A stretch of 64,000 nt of DNA, taken from the NCBI RefSeq assembly GCF_043642205.1, contig NZ_JBHZSG010000009.1, positions 43,829-107,828 of the forward strand. Reading direction: 5' to 3'. Positions 44,542 to 53,209 of the stretch are shown here, piece after piece. The position numbers and the translations under genes are program-made. This DNA comes from Thalassotalea_A litorea (GTDB taxonomy: Bacteria; Pseudomonadota; Gammaproteobacteria; Enterobacterales; Alteromonadaceae). The notes beneath the pieces were generated by a model. The model saw only the letters and a list, made by a program, of their open reading frames with translations, did not search any database and had not been told where the DNA came from. Numbering within the stretch: position 1 is the first letter of the stretch; every line of letters starts with the position of its first letter.

Positions 44542-44982
44542 ATGAAATACACATTGGAAATCGATATTGCGTTGCCCGTCGACAGAGTTATAGAGCTGTT
44601 CGACAACCCTCACAATTTAAAAAAGTGGCAGCCAGATCTGATCAGCTTCGAAACCATTAGTGGTGTTCCAGGAGAAGAGGGGACTGAATCGAGATTATTG
44701 TATCGCATGGGGAATAAAGAAATTGCGATGACCGAAACCATTACGGTTAAACAGCTACCACAGCAGTTCAGTGGTGTTTATGAAACGGATAATGTCTGGA
44801 ATTTGGTGGACAATACCTTTATCCCGTTATCGGAAAACCAAACTCGATGGATCGTGAAAAATGAGTTTAAATGCAGTGGTTTTGTGAAATTAATGATGAT
44901 GTTAATGCCGGGTATGTTTAAGAAACAGTCGAATCGTTATATGGAGCAGTTTAAAGAATTTGCAGAAACGCAGGTAAGTTAG
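44542..44982 (+). CDS. SRPBCC (START/Bet v1-like) family protein
   Basis: 146 residues: a polyketide-cyclase-like helix-grip pattern, with YTLEIDIALPVDRVIELFDNPHNLKKWQPDL at the start and a C-terminal helix (MEQFKEFAETQ). Binds hydrophobic ligands in other families; function here unknown. It stands alone after the receptor and converges with the RcsF-like gene on a shared terminator. Confidence 0.8.
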   Translation: MKYTLEIDIALPVDRVIELFDNPHNLKKWQPDLISFETISGVPGEEGTESRLLYRMGNKEIAMTETITVKQLPQQFSGVYETDNVWNLVDNTFIPLSENQTRWIVKNEFKCSGFVKLMMMLMPGMFKKQSNRYMEQFKEFAETQVS

Positions 44983-45034
44983 AATAGGCAGCAGTTATCT
45001 TAATCCTGAACTCTTTGTAATGCCATTCAGATTG

Positions 45035-45063
45035 CAAAAAGGCGCTAATTAAGCGCCTTTTTT
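45035..45063. terminator. bidirectional terminator
   Basis: AAAGGCGCT and AGCGCCTTT around AATTA, flanked by A and T runs, between convergent genes. Confidence 0.85.
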
Positions 45064-45068
45064 GATGG

Positions 45069-45449
45069 TTAAACCCCATCGAAGTCGATTACATAAGCAC
45101 CTGCATGGCACCGCAACAATGTTGTGCAGCTACCGTAATTGCGGAGCCTTTCGCATGGGGCTAAGACAATGGCGTTGCCACCCAGCTCCTGAGTATCGGC
45201 TTTCAATTGTCTTTCCAGATGTTTAAACGAAGGCGCAGGCTCTATGTTGTCGGTATGACAGTATTCTTCGTTGAGAGATCCTAAGTATCTGTGGTTGTAG
45301 CTCATTAATTCTTCGAAGCTGTATGTTTCAACTTTTCCCGCGCGAAATCCTGTTTCCACCCATTCTCCACTATTGCTGGAAATACGAATGTTAGAACAAC
45401 CGGTTAGTAATAAAATTAAGGCGATAAGCTTCAACGGAATAGCGCGCAT
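45069..45449 (-). CDS. rcsF: RcsF-like outer-membrane lipoprotein
   Basis: 126 residues. Lipoprotein signal with LTGC (Cys18). Four further cysteines at 64, 99, 108 and 114 are spaced 35, 9 and 6 apart, the same spacing as recalled for E. coli RcsF (74, 109, 118, 124), where they form two disulphides. The surrounding sequence also matches: YLGSLNEEYC, QELGGNAIVLAPCE and TTLLRCHAGA. RcsF senses envelope stress and signals to the Rcs phosphorelay. No rcsC/rcsD/rcsB genes are here. The linker after the lipid anchor is shorter than in E. coli. Confidence 0.78.
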   Translation of the reverse strand: MRAIPLKLIALILLLTGCSNIRISSNSGEWVETGFRAGKVETYSFEELMSYNHRYLGSLNEEYCHTDNIEPAPSFKHLERQLKADTQELGGNAIVLAPCERLRNYGSCTTLLRCHAGAYVIDFDGV

Positions 45450-45544
45450 GTTGACTCTCTTTTGTTGTCTTTATTAGTTACGAAAATCATAGTAACCAAT
45501 TCAGTCCTATAAGAAAAGTTTGTCATTAACGTTTTGATAAGACA

Positions 45545-45573
45545 TAAAAAAAAGGCGCAAGATGCGCCTTTTG
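45545..45573 (-). terminator. terminator of fadE
   Basis: AAAAGGCGCA, AGA loop, TGCGCCTTTT, with runs of A/T outside; lies just after the fadE stop. Confidence 0.85.
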
Positions 45574-45588
45574 AGTTGTTAAAGCAGA

Positions 45589-48057
45589 TTATGCTGCTTT
45601 AACGGATGTCTTGCCTTCTTTGATTTTCAGATGACGTTCTTTATCAACAACTAAATCAATGGGGTCGAAATCATCAACATTGATGGTTTGCAAACGACCT
45701 TCTTCGGTGATGCGAAGCTGTTGTGCTTCGGTATCATCAATCCAGCCATTCTCGAGCGCTTCTTCCGCAAGCTTATCAAGGTTGATAAGCGGGATACGCT
45801 TACCAGCTTGCTTAGAAATCTTGGCTAGAATCGCTTCACTCTTGATTACGTTGTCTAGCGTTAATTCAAGCTTGCCTATGATGTTTCCATCTTCTTTATT
45901 CAGGTACTGACCTGCACCTAAGCGGTCACGAGCAGCGCCTGGAGTTTGCAAGATTCTGGCAATCTTATGATCAAGCTTATCTGAAGGCTTGCTCAAGTGA
46001 CTACCAAATGGCAATACCACAACGCGGAATAAAGCGGCAAATACACGATTTGGGAAGTTACTGATTAACTCGTCTATGGCTTGTTGAGTCTTGTACAAGC
46101 TATCTTCAACGGCCCACATCATTAACGCTTCGTCTTCTTTTTGACGACCTTCATCGTTAAAACGCTTCAACGTTGCAGACGCTAAGTACATGTAACTCAG
46201 AATATCACCAAGACGCGCAGAGATACGCTCACGACGTTTCAAGTCGCCACCCAGCGCTGCCATTGAAAAATCTGACAGGAAGGCCATATTAGAGCTAAAA
46301 CGTGTTAACAACTGATAATAACGCTTGGTTTTATCGTTATATGGTGATTTCTTAAAGCGAGCTCCCGTTAGTGAGAACCAGATTGAGCGAACCATGTTAG
46401 AGATGGTAAAACCAACGTGACCAAACAATGCCGCATCAAAATCGTCTAACGCTTTATTAAAATCTGGATTCGCTGCAGCTTCCATTTCCGCCAATACATA
46501 AGGATGACAGCGGATTGCGCCCTGACCGTAAATAATCATGTTGCGAGTCAGAATGTTTGCGCCTTCTACTGTGATAGCAATCGGTGCGCCTTGATAACCA
46601 CGGCCCAGGTAGTTGTTTGGCCCTAAACATACGCCTTTACCACCATGAATATCCATCGCATCGTTGATGCATTCGCGCATTTTCTCGGTTAGGTGATATT
46701 TACAGATTGCCGAGATTACCGACGGTTTTTCGCCTAAATCGATGGCACCGGTAGACATCGTTGTTACCGCATCCATCAGGTAAGCGTTTCCGCCAATACG
46801 ACCCATGGCTTCTTCGATACCTTCCATTTTGCCAATAGGCAGTTTGAACTGGCGACGAATGTGTGCGTAAGCACCAGTAGCCAAAGCCGCCGTTTTTACA
46901 CCACCGGCTGAGTTTGAAGGAAGGGTGATTGCACGACCAACCGACAAACACTCAACTAGCATGCGCCAGCCCTGACCAGCCATTTCTTTACCACCGATGA
47001 TGAAATCAAGTGGCACAAAAACGTCTTTACCCTGAGTTGGACCATTTTGGAAGGTCACGTTCAATGGGAAATGACGACGACCAGTGACCACACCGTCAAT
47101 ATCGGTTGGGATCAATGCACAGGTAATACCCAATTCTTCGGTATCACCGATCAGGCCGTCAGGATCGCGCAGTTTAAACGCCAGACCTAAAATGGTCGCA
47201 ACTGGTGCCAGTGTTATGTAACGCTTGTTCCAGGTAAGGCGCATGCCCAACACCTCTTTACCTTCGAACTCGCCTTTACAAACAATCCCGTAATCTGGAA
47301 TTGCACCGGCATCAGAACCTGCTTCCGGAGAAGTCAGGGCGAAACATGGAATTTCTTCCCCGGTAACAAGACGCGGCAAATAATGGTCTTGTTGTTCTTT
47401 AGTACCATAGTGTTGCAGTAATTCACCTGGTCCTAAGGAGTTTGGTACACCAACAGTACTGGAAAGTACGGCTGATACACTGGAAAGTTTTTGCAATACG
47501 CGAGATTGTGCGTAGGCGCTAAATTCTAAACCGCCATATTGCTTTTTGATGATCATCGCAAAGAATTTATGATCTTTGAGATATTGCCAGACTTCTGGCG
47601 TAAGATCGGTTAGCTCGTGAGTGGTTTCCCAGTCATCACACATGCGACAGACTTCTTCAACCGGGCCATCCAGGAATGCTTGCTCTTCGGCACTCAGGCG
47701 AGGTTGCGGATAGTTGTGCATTTTCTGCCAGTCTGGATCACCCTTGAACAGATCCGCTTCAAACCAGGTGGTACCGGCATTGATAGCTTCACGCTCGGTG
47801 GTAGACATTTCCGGCATGATTTTTCGGAAAACGTTCAGCACTTTGCCACTGATGAGTTGTTTGCGAATGCTTGAAACATTCAATGGTATGGCGATTGCAG
47901 CAAAGATTACCCAGCTTACCAAGCCGGTAACGTCGAAAATATTGCCCGCTAAAAGCAATACAGCATAACCCAATGTAAACATCCCCAGAGATGCACGGGT
48001 ATATGCCAGATAGGTTGTGACAGCAGCAAAGGCTGCCCACCAGATGAGATACTCCAC
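45589..48057 (-). CDS. fadE: acyl-CoA dehydrogenase FadE
   Basis: 822 residues, near the E. coli length (about 814). Two N-terminal hydrophobic segments (about 1-60) suggest membrane association. The acyl-CoA dehydrogenase core runs from about 110 to 500 (CFALTSPEAGSDAGAIPD, GGKGVCLGPNNYLGRGYQGAPI), followed by the long FadE C-terminal region. It performs the first step of fatty-acid beta-oxidation with FAD. It is divergent from yafJ; upstream 48058-48251 is AT-rich and I could not assign a FadR site. Confidence 0.95.
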   Translation of the reverse strand: MEYLIWWAAFAAVTTYLAYTRASLGMFTLGYAVLLLAGNIFDVTGLVSWVIFAAIAIPLNVSSIRKQLISGKVLNVFRKIMPEMSTTEREAINAGTTWFEADLFKGDPDWQKMHNYPQPRLSAEEQAFLDGPVEEVCRMCDDWETTHELTDLTPEVWQYLKDHKFFAMIIKKQYGGLEFSAYAQSRVLQKLSSVSAVLSSTVGVPNSLGPGELLQHYGTKEQQDHYLPRLVTGEEIPCFALTSPEAGSDAGAIPDYGIVCKGEFEGKEVLGMRLTWNKRYITLAPVATILGLAFKLRDPDGLIGDTEELGITCALIPTDIDGVVTGRRHFPLNVTFQNGPTQGKDVFVPLDFIIGGKEMAGQGWRMLVECLSVGRAITLPSNSAGGVKTAALATGAYAHIRRQFKLPIGKMEGIEEAMGRIGGNAYLMDAVTTMSTGAIDLGEKPSVISAICKYHLTEKMRECINDAMDIHGGKGVCLGPNNYLGRGYQGAPIAITVEGANILTRNMIIYGQGAIRCHPYVLAEMEAAANPDFNKALDDFDAALFGHVGFTISNMVRSIWFSLTGARFKKSPYNDKTKRYYQLLTRFSSNMAFLSDFSMAALGGDLKRRERISARLGDILSYMYLASATLKRFNDEGRQKEDEALMMWAVEDSLYKTQQAIDELISNFPNRVFAALFRVVVLPFGSHLSKPSDKLDHKIARILQTPGAARDRLGAGQYLNKEDGNIIGKLELTLDNVIKSEAILAKISKQAGKRIPLINLDKLAEEALENGWIDDTEAQQLRITEEGRLQTINVDDFDPIDLVVDKERHLKIKEGKTSVKAA

Positions 48058-48251
48058 AATAGCTCCTTAACTTGTATGAGGTCAGACCACTTATCTAAGG
48101 ATAATTATAAAGCGGCGGGTTTTCAATGGTTATTTTAAGCTTCTTTGGAAAAATAGAGATAAAAAGTGTAAATGACGTGTTTACAGTGTTAAATTTCAGA
48201 GGCAAAGTTTTCATATATTTAACGTGCAAGTTTCAATACTAAAGGTGAGCC

Positions 48252-49037
48252 ATGTGTGAATTATTGGCAATGAGTGCCAATGTACCAACCGATATTGTAT
48301 TTAGTTTTACCGGCTTAATTGAAAGGGGGGGCAAAACCGGACCCCATAAAGATGGTTGGGGGATTACTTTCTATGAAGGCAAAGGCTGTCGAACATTCAG
48401 AGACCCTTTACCAAGTGCAACATCACGTGTTGCCCGGTTAGTAAAAGAGTATCCGATTAAAAGTGAAGCCGTGATTTGTCATATTCGTCAAGCAAACGTA
48501 GGCCGCATATCTCTGGAAAATACCCACCCATTTGTACGACAACTATGGGGACGAAATATAACCTTTGCTCATAATGGTCAGCTCAAAGACTACAAAGAAG
48601 CCCTTGAGACCTCCTGGCATGAAGCCGTCGGGGAAAGTGATAGTGAACAGATTTTTTGCTTTATCCTCGAACAATTAATAAACACCTATGGCCGTGAGAA
48701 ACCGCCGACAGATGAATTGTTCAATACCCTGACGGCATTGTGCCAAAAAATCAATCAATATGGCGTGTTCAATACCATTATGTCCGATGGCGAATTTGTA
48801 TTTTGCTATTGCGATACCAAATTGCATTGGATCACCCGACGGGCTCCGTTTGGTCCTGCAAAGCTCATCGATACCGAAATGTTGGTAGATTTCAAAGAAG
48901 AAACCACCCCCAATGATGTCGTGACGATTATTGCTACACAGCCGCTTACCAACGATGAATCCTGGCACAAAATGGCCAAAGGCGAAGCAATCTTGTTCAA
49001 GCTCGGAGAAGTAATAGAACAGCACACCAACAACTAA
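48252..49037 (+). CDS. yafJ: class II glutamine amidotransferase, YafJ-like
   Basis: 261 residues. Starts MCELLAMSANVPTD, with Cys2 as the N-terminal nucleophile after Met removal. GPHKDGWGITFYEG, CHIRQANVGRISLENTHPF and FAHNGQLKDYK are the Ntn-amidotransferase signatures. The partner reaction is unknown in the family. Its position next to fadE is also seen near this locus in E. coli. Confidence 0.92.
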   Translation: MCELLAMSANVPTDIVFSFTGLIERGGKTGPHKDGWGITFYEGKGCRTFRDPLPSATSRVARLVKEYPIKSEAVICHIRQANVGRISLENTHPFVRQLWGRNITFAHNGQLKDYKEALETSWHEAVGESDSEQIFCFILEQLINTYGREKPPTDELFNTLTALCQKINQYGVFNTIMSDGEFVFCYCDTKLHWITRRAPFGPAKLIDTEMLVDFKEETTPNDVVTIIATQPLTNDESWHKMAKGEAILFKLGEVIEQHTNN

Positions 49038-49044
49038 ATCGTAT

Positions 49045-49216
49045 GGGGTCAGAGTCAATTACCATTATATCAATGTGATAAATATCAATGAGTTAGGGTT
49101 GATAAGTGAATGACTCTGTCCCTTTAAGGTTTGTTTAAGGGGACAGAGTCATTCTGGAATGAGGTTTAATCATTTGAAATATATAGAAATTATATTTTAA
49201 TAATTGACTCTGACCC
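49045..49216. repeat. nested inverted-repeat element (REP/MITE-like)
   Basis: Outer arms GGGTCAGAGTCAATTA (49046-49061) and TAATTGACTCTGACCC (49201-49216) are a perfect 16-bp inverted repeat. Inner arms GAATGACTCTGTCCCTTTAA (49108-49127) and TTAAGGGGACAGAGTCATTC (49135-49154) pair with one mismatch. Both share the core GACTCTG. No transposase is adjacent; RAYT-type mobilisation is possible. Confidence 0.85.
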
Positions 49217-49302
49217 TTAATCTAATCCCATCTCGGATAGCCTTGGATCTGATTATCGTTACAAGGAAAACTAACCTTTGTATGTGATCAGGACTTAGTG
49301 AT

Positions 49303-50106
49303 TTACTTAGGTGCTTCGTAGGTAGATATGAATTCCCATTCTTCATTGGTCAAAAGGGGTTGATTAGCATCCTTGCGAATCAGATTTATCACTCTGTCAG
49401 GCCATTCTATATGTTTCCAGCGAGAGTTTAAATCATGTGCTTGCGGAGCCGAGCTTTTCCCAGTAAATGAGGATCCCCCTCCTTGAATCGATATTTTAGG
49501 CTGGATGTCATCTAGCAAATTAAGTTTGTTTAAAAATTTTTTTCGATAGCCCGTGCTTGTAAGCCATAAATCAAAATCCCAAACAAGCCAATCGGCGTTG
49601 ACTGTATTTTGCCAGAGTCTATAGTCAACTATCCTTTCGTCGATTCTCATGTCCCCTCGATCGAGTCCAACGGAAGCTTGTTTTATAGAATGGGTTAGCC
49701 GAGAGGCAATGATGTTAAGTAATTTTCTTTTAACCGATATTTTATAAGCTTTTGCTGGGACATACTTATCTCTGGGCTCAGGCAAATAATCTTCCAGAGA
49801 GATTACTACATTGTCTGCATGCTTTAATAAAGGCTTAATTTGACGGATCCTTTTAATAAACCAAATACAGCCATAGAAGTTTACTTCATTTAGTAAGATG
49901 GTCTTTCCTGAATGAGTTTGATAAACCTGATAATTGAGGCTTGATAAAGTAACGCTTGAACGCTCTAACGAATTGGCAAGCCAATTTATCAAGGCATGAT
50001 TGCCGCTACGCCGAAGTCCGCTAATAACGTAAACATTTTTATTCCTAAAATAAAAACTTACATACAGGTGAACCAAGTATCCAAAGAGTTTTTTCAATAT
50101 GTCCAT
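49303..50106 (-). CDS. sulfotransferase-like protein
   Basis: 267 residues. A short hydrophobic start (LFGYLVHLYVSFYF) is followed by VYVISGLRRSGNHALINWLANSL, which looks like the 5'-phosphosulfate-binding loop of sulfotransferases (R-S-G-N/T-H). Later VVISLEDYLPEP may hold the 3'-phosphate region, but this is weak. Acceptor unknown. It is isolated between the nested repeat and a core gene, and its AT content and Lys/Ile usage look higher than the neighbours by eye, consistent with acquisition. Gaps on both sides hold nothing more. Confidence 0.5.
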   Translation of the reverse strand: MDILKKLFGYLVHLYVSFYFRNKNVYVISGLRRSGNHALINWLANSLERSSVTLSSLNYQVYQTHSGKTILLNEVNFYGCIWFIKRIRQIKPLLKHADNVVISLEDYLPEPRDKYVPAKAYKISVKRKLLNIIASRLTHSIKQASVGLDRGDMRIDERIVDYRLWQNTVNADWLVWDFDLWLTSTGYRKKFLNKLNLLDDIQPKISIQGGGSSFTGKSSAPQAHDLNSRWKHIEWPDRVINLIRKDANQPLLTNEEWEFISTYEAPK

Positions 50107-50278
50107 ATATCTTCTGTTTTAGGTGGGGGCTAACGTTTTGAATATATTTGAACTTTAGCATGATATTCAACATGTGCAAGACTTAGGTGGCTTATCCGAT
50201 AAGTGACAAATTTTCAGAATTTAGTTGTTACACAGTTATTAATTTAGAAGACTGGAACACAGCAAAAAAGCCTATTTG

Positions 50279-51067
50279 CTAGGGTTCTTCAATTGGCGCT
50301 ATGGCGTCGTCAGCTTCTTCTTCCGTCTGGTCCAGGCTGACGAGCTCTGCCTGAACTTGTTGATAGCTGCCTTCTATTTGGTGGAGTTTAACTAACAGGT
50401 AATTAAGCTTTGGTGCAAACCAGGCATAGGTGACTTTTTCATCATTCTTGCGGCGGCGCAATTTTACAGTGTCGACCAATCCATAGGGCAGCATAAGTTC
50501 TTCTTCGCCAACGTATTCAAACGCATATTCACGAACTTTTCCTGACGTGGAAAGGATAGGAAAGCGATAACGGTCAACGCCATTGATGAGATTAAATCGG
50601 GATTGTAGATGAAAGCTGAGTTTGCTTTGCAATCCTTCCGGCCAGTCGATATCCACGGTTTTTTCTTTTTTTAGATCCGTTGCCTGCGAATTTTCTTTAT
50701 CGAACTGCCAGTGATAATACTTATCTTTACCGGTACCTTCGCGAATGGATTCATAAGTAAGCGGGATCACCCGACCATCTTCAATTTTATTGGTGGTTAT
50801 TTCTTTGCGTTTATCTTTGAGGATCATCCATTTGATTTTGGTTTCATAGCTAAACTCCACTGAACCATCATCATGATTGACCAGGGCTCTGGTGGCTTTA
50901 CCAACGATGTCTCCACCGTGAACGATATTGTATTTTGCGACAAAATCGGGGATCTTACTGACGATTTCTCGTGTTTCAGCCGATGCAGTCTGGTTGGCAA
51001 GGGTGGGTAAGGAAAGGAGCGACAGACTCGACACCAGGGTGAGAAAGAATTTGGTACGATAGGTCAT
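50279..51067 (-). CDS. DUF3108 family periplasmic protein
   Basis: 262 residues. Signal peptide (FFLTLVSSLSLLSLPTLANQ). The body matches the DUF3108 pattern: AKYNIVHGGDIVGKATRALV near residue 40 and YGLVDTVKLRRRKNDEKVTYAWFAPKLNYLLVKLHQIEG near the end. The C-terminus is acidic. The family often lies beside purN-purM in marine gammaproteobacteria; function unknown. Confidence 0.85.
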   Translation of the reverse strand: MTYRTKFFLTLVSSLSLLSLPTLANQTASAETREIVSKIPDFVAKYNIVHGGDIVGKATRALVNHDDGSVEFSYETKIKWMILKDKRKEITTNKIEDGRVIPLTYESIREGTGKDKYYHWQFDKENSQATDLKKEKTVDIDWPEGLQSKLSFHLQSRFNLINGVDRYRFPILSTSGKVREYAFEYVGEEELMLPYGLVDTVKLRRRKNDEKVTYAWFAPKLNYLLVKLHQIEGSYQQVQAELVSLDQTEEEADDAIAPIEEP

Positions 51068-51164
51068 GAGCGCTCCTTATTGGTATTAGCTTTCGGTATA
51101 TAGATTCGAAACTACCAATGAAGGGAAGTTCAATAATTATTGCGAATAATTACGATAAATCACC

Positions 51165-51815
51165 TTATTCTTCATTGGCATAGCCGTTTTCGGCCAGGGG
51201 CTTATTATCAAGGATGGCACAATTTTCCGACATTGTTAAGCGATCCTGACAAAACCAGTTCACCACAAGTGGATAAATGCGATGTTCCTGTTCATGGACA
51301 CGAGCCGCTAAGTCAGATGCGGTATCTTCTTCAAATACCGGTACTTTTGCCTGCAATATCACCGGACCACCATCAAGCTCTTCTGTCACAAAGTGGACAC
51401 TGACGCCATGGGTTTTATCGCCGGCATCAATCGCACGCTGATGGGTATTGAGTCCCTGGTATTTAGGTAGCAACGAAGGGTGGATGTTCAGCAATTTGCC
51501 CTGATAGTGTTGCACAAACTCTGGTGTGAGTATACGCATAAACCCTGCTAAAACGACCAAATCAGGTTGATAAGTATCGATATTTTTAATCAGGTTTTGA
51601 TCGTAAATTTCACGGCTGGCAAATTCTTTGTGAGATAACACTTCGTTGGCGATGTCTGCATTTTTGGCGCGGGTTAAGCCGTACGCGTCTGCTATGTTGG
51701 AGATTACCCCGACAACATCACCATGGACTTGCTCAGCATTGCAGGCATCGATGATTGCCTGCAAATTGCTACCACTGCCTGAGATCAGAACGACAATTCG
51801 TTTTTTTCCAGACAT
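51165..51815 (-). CDS. purN: phosphoribosylglycinamide formyltransferase PurN
   Basis: 216 residues. GAR-transformylase motifs: VLISGSGSNLQAIIDAC, LAGFMRILTPEFV, LLNIHPSLLPKYQGLNTHQRAIDAGDKTHGVSVHFV with the catalytic Asn-His-Asp set, and LDGGPVILQ. It forms formyl-GAR in purine synthesis with formyl-THF. Its start abuts the purM stop. Confidence 0.96.
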   Translation of the reverse strand: MSGKKRIVVLISGSGSNLQAIIDACNAEQVHGDVVGVISNIADAYGLTRAKNADIANEVLSHKEFASREIYDQNLIKNIDTYQPDLVVLAGFMRILTPEFVQHYQGKLLNIHPSLLPKYQGLNTHQRAIDAGDKTHGVSVHFVTEELDGGPVILQAKVPVFEEDTASDLAARVHEQEHRIYPLVVNWFCQDRLTMSENCAILDNKPLAENGYANEE

Positions 51816-52856
51816 TTATTTAATTACCACCTGCTCATCACCTTCCACAGCGTCTTCGATGGCACCTATGTGCCAAGCATTTTCGCCATTGGCTGTTAAG
51901 ATTTCCAGGCTTTGTTCGAGCTTGTCAGCAGGAACCGCGAGGATCATACCAACACCACAGTTGAAGGTACGGTACATCTCATGCTCAGTGATGTTGCCTT
52001 TTTCCCTTAACCAGTTGAAGATTTCAGGCCATTGCCAGCTTGAACCGTCGATTACAGCTTTGCTACCCGCTGGTAATACGCGGGGAATATTTTCCCAAAA
52101 ACCACCACCGGTAATGTGCGATAGGGCGTTTACTTTTACGTCTTTTAGCAGCGCAAGCGTTGATTTAACGTAAATCTTAGTAGGCTCAAGCAAGTGTTCA
52201 GCAATCGACTTGCCCGCGAGTAGCTCGTTGGTATCGGTATTGTTTACTTCCAATACTTTGCGAATCAAAGAAAAGCCGTTTGAGTGAGGGCCTGAAGAGG
52301 CAAGGGCGATTAACTGGTCGCCAGCGGCAACGTCTTCACCCGTGATAAGTTCAGACTTTTCAGCAACGCCAACACAAAAACCTGCGATGTCATAATCACC
52401 TGCATGATACATGCCCGGCATTTCAGCCGTTTCACCGCCAACTAAAGCACAGCCAGATTGCACACAGCCTTCGGCAATGCCAGCAACAACATCAGATGCT
52501 ACGTCAACATCCAACTTACCGGTAGCATAGTAGTCTAAGAAGAATAATGGCTCAGCACCTTGCACGAGCAGATCATTTACGCACATAGCTACCAGATCGA
52601 TACCAACGGTATCGTGCTTTTTCAGGTCGATGGCAAGACGAAGTTTCGTGCCGACACCGTCTGTCCCCGAAATAAGAACTGGCTCTTTGTAGCCTGCTGG
52701 TAATTGACATACTGCGCCAAAACCGCCTAAACCACCCATCACTTCAGGGCGTTGTGTGCGTTTTACCGCACCTTTTATGTTTTCAACTAAGGCATTACCT
52801 GCATCGATATCAACACCGGCATCTTTATAGCTAAGAGATTGTTTCTGCTCGCTCAC
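51816..52856 (-). CDS. purM: phosphoribosylformylglycinamidine cyclo-ligase PurM
   Basis: 346 residues, standard length. LSYKDAGVDIDAGNALV start, GFGAVCQLP, LISGTDGVGTKLRLA and ALVGGETAEMPGMY. It makes aminoimidazole ribonucleotide from FGAM with ATP. Forms the purM-purN operon. The 353-bp gap upstream to the divergent DUF2066 gene is AT-rich; no PurR box was recognised by eye. Confidence 0.97.
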   Translation of the reverse strand: MSEQKQSLSYKDAGVDIDAGNALVENIKGAVKRTQRPEVMGGLGGFGAVCQLPAGYKEPVLISGTDGVGTKLRLAIDLKKHDTVGIDLVAMCVNDLLVQGAEPLFFLDYYATGKLDVDVASDVVAGIAEGCVQSGCALVGGETAEMPGMYHAGDYDIAGFCVGVAEKSELITGEDVAAGDQLIALASSGPHSNGFSLIRKVLEVNNTDTNELLAGKSIAEHLLEPTKIYVKSTLALLKDVKVNALSHITGGGFWENIPRVLPAGSKAVIDGSSWQWPEIFNWLREKGNITEHEMYRTFNCGVGMILAVPADKLEQSLEILTANGENAWHIGAIEDAVEGDEQVVIK

Positions 52857-53171
52857 TTCGAACCCTTATTTAATGACTGTTCATTTGGGGATTGATCTTT
52901 CTTTGTCTGTCTTAATCACTCTGATTCCTGCAAAAAGTTAAGTTCACAGAGTGCTGCTTGTAAAACATTGATTGCAATTTTCTTCAAACTTCATAATATG
53001 CAAGTGTATCCATTCGCAACATACGATTGAATTTTGTAGAAATCACCGCCAGTTTGTCGATAAAACAAACAACAAAGTTCAACAGTCCCCTCGTTACACT
53101 GGTAAAAATTGCGGTTATTCTACCAGCGCAGCGCACTGGTTAAAATCTCTGTGAGAAAATATTTTCTTTTC

Positions 53172-53200
53172 TTGGTTAAATTCTTGGTCTTTATGATAAT
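53172..53200 (+). promoter_or_regulatory. putative promoter of the DUF2066-hda operon
   Basis: TTGGTT (53172-53177), 17-bp spacer, GATAAT (53195-53200) preceded by TAT. Transcription would start about 3 bp before the ATG at 53210, and no ribosome site is visible, so a leaderless transcript is possible. Confidence 0.4.
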
Positions 53201-53209
53201 ATTCGCCCT

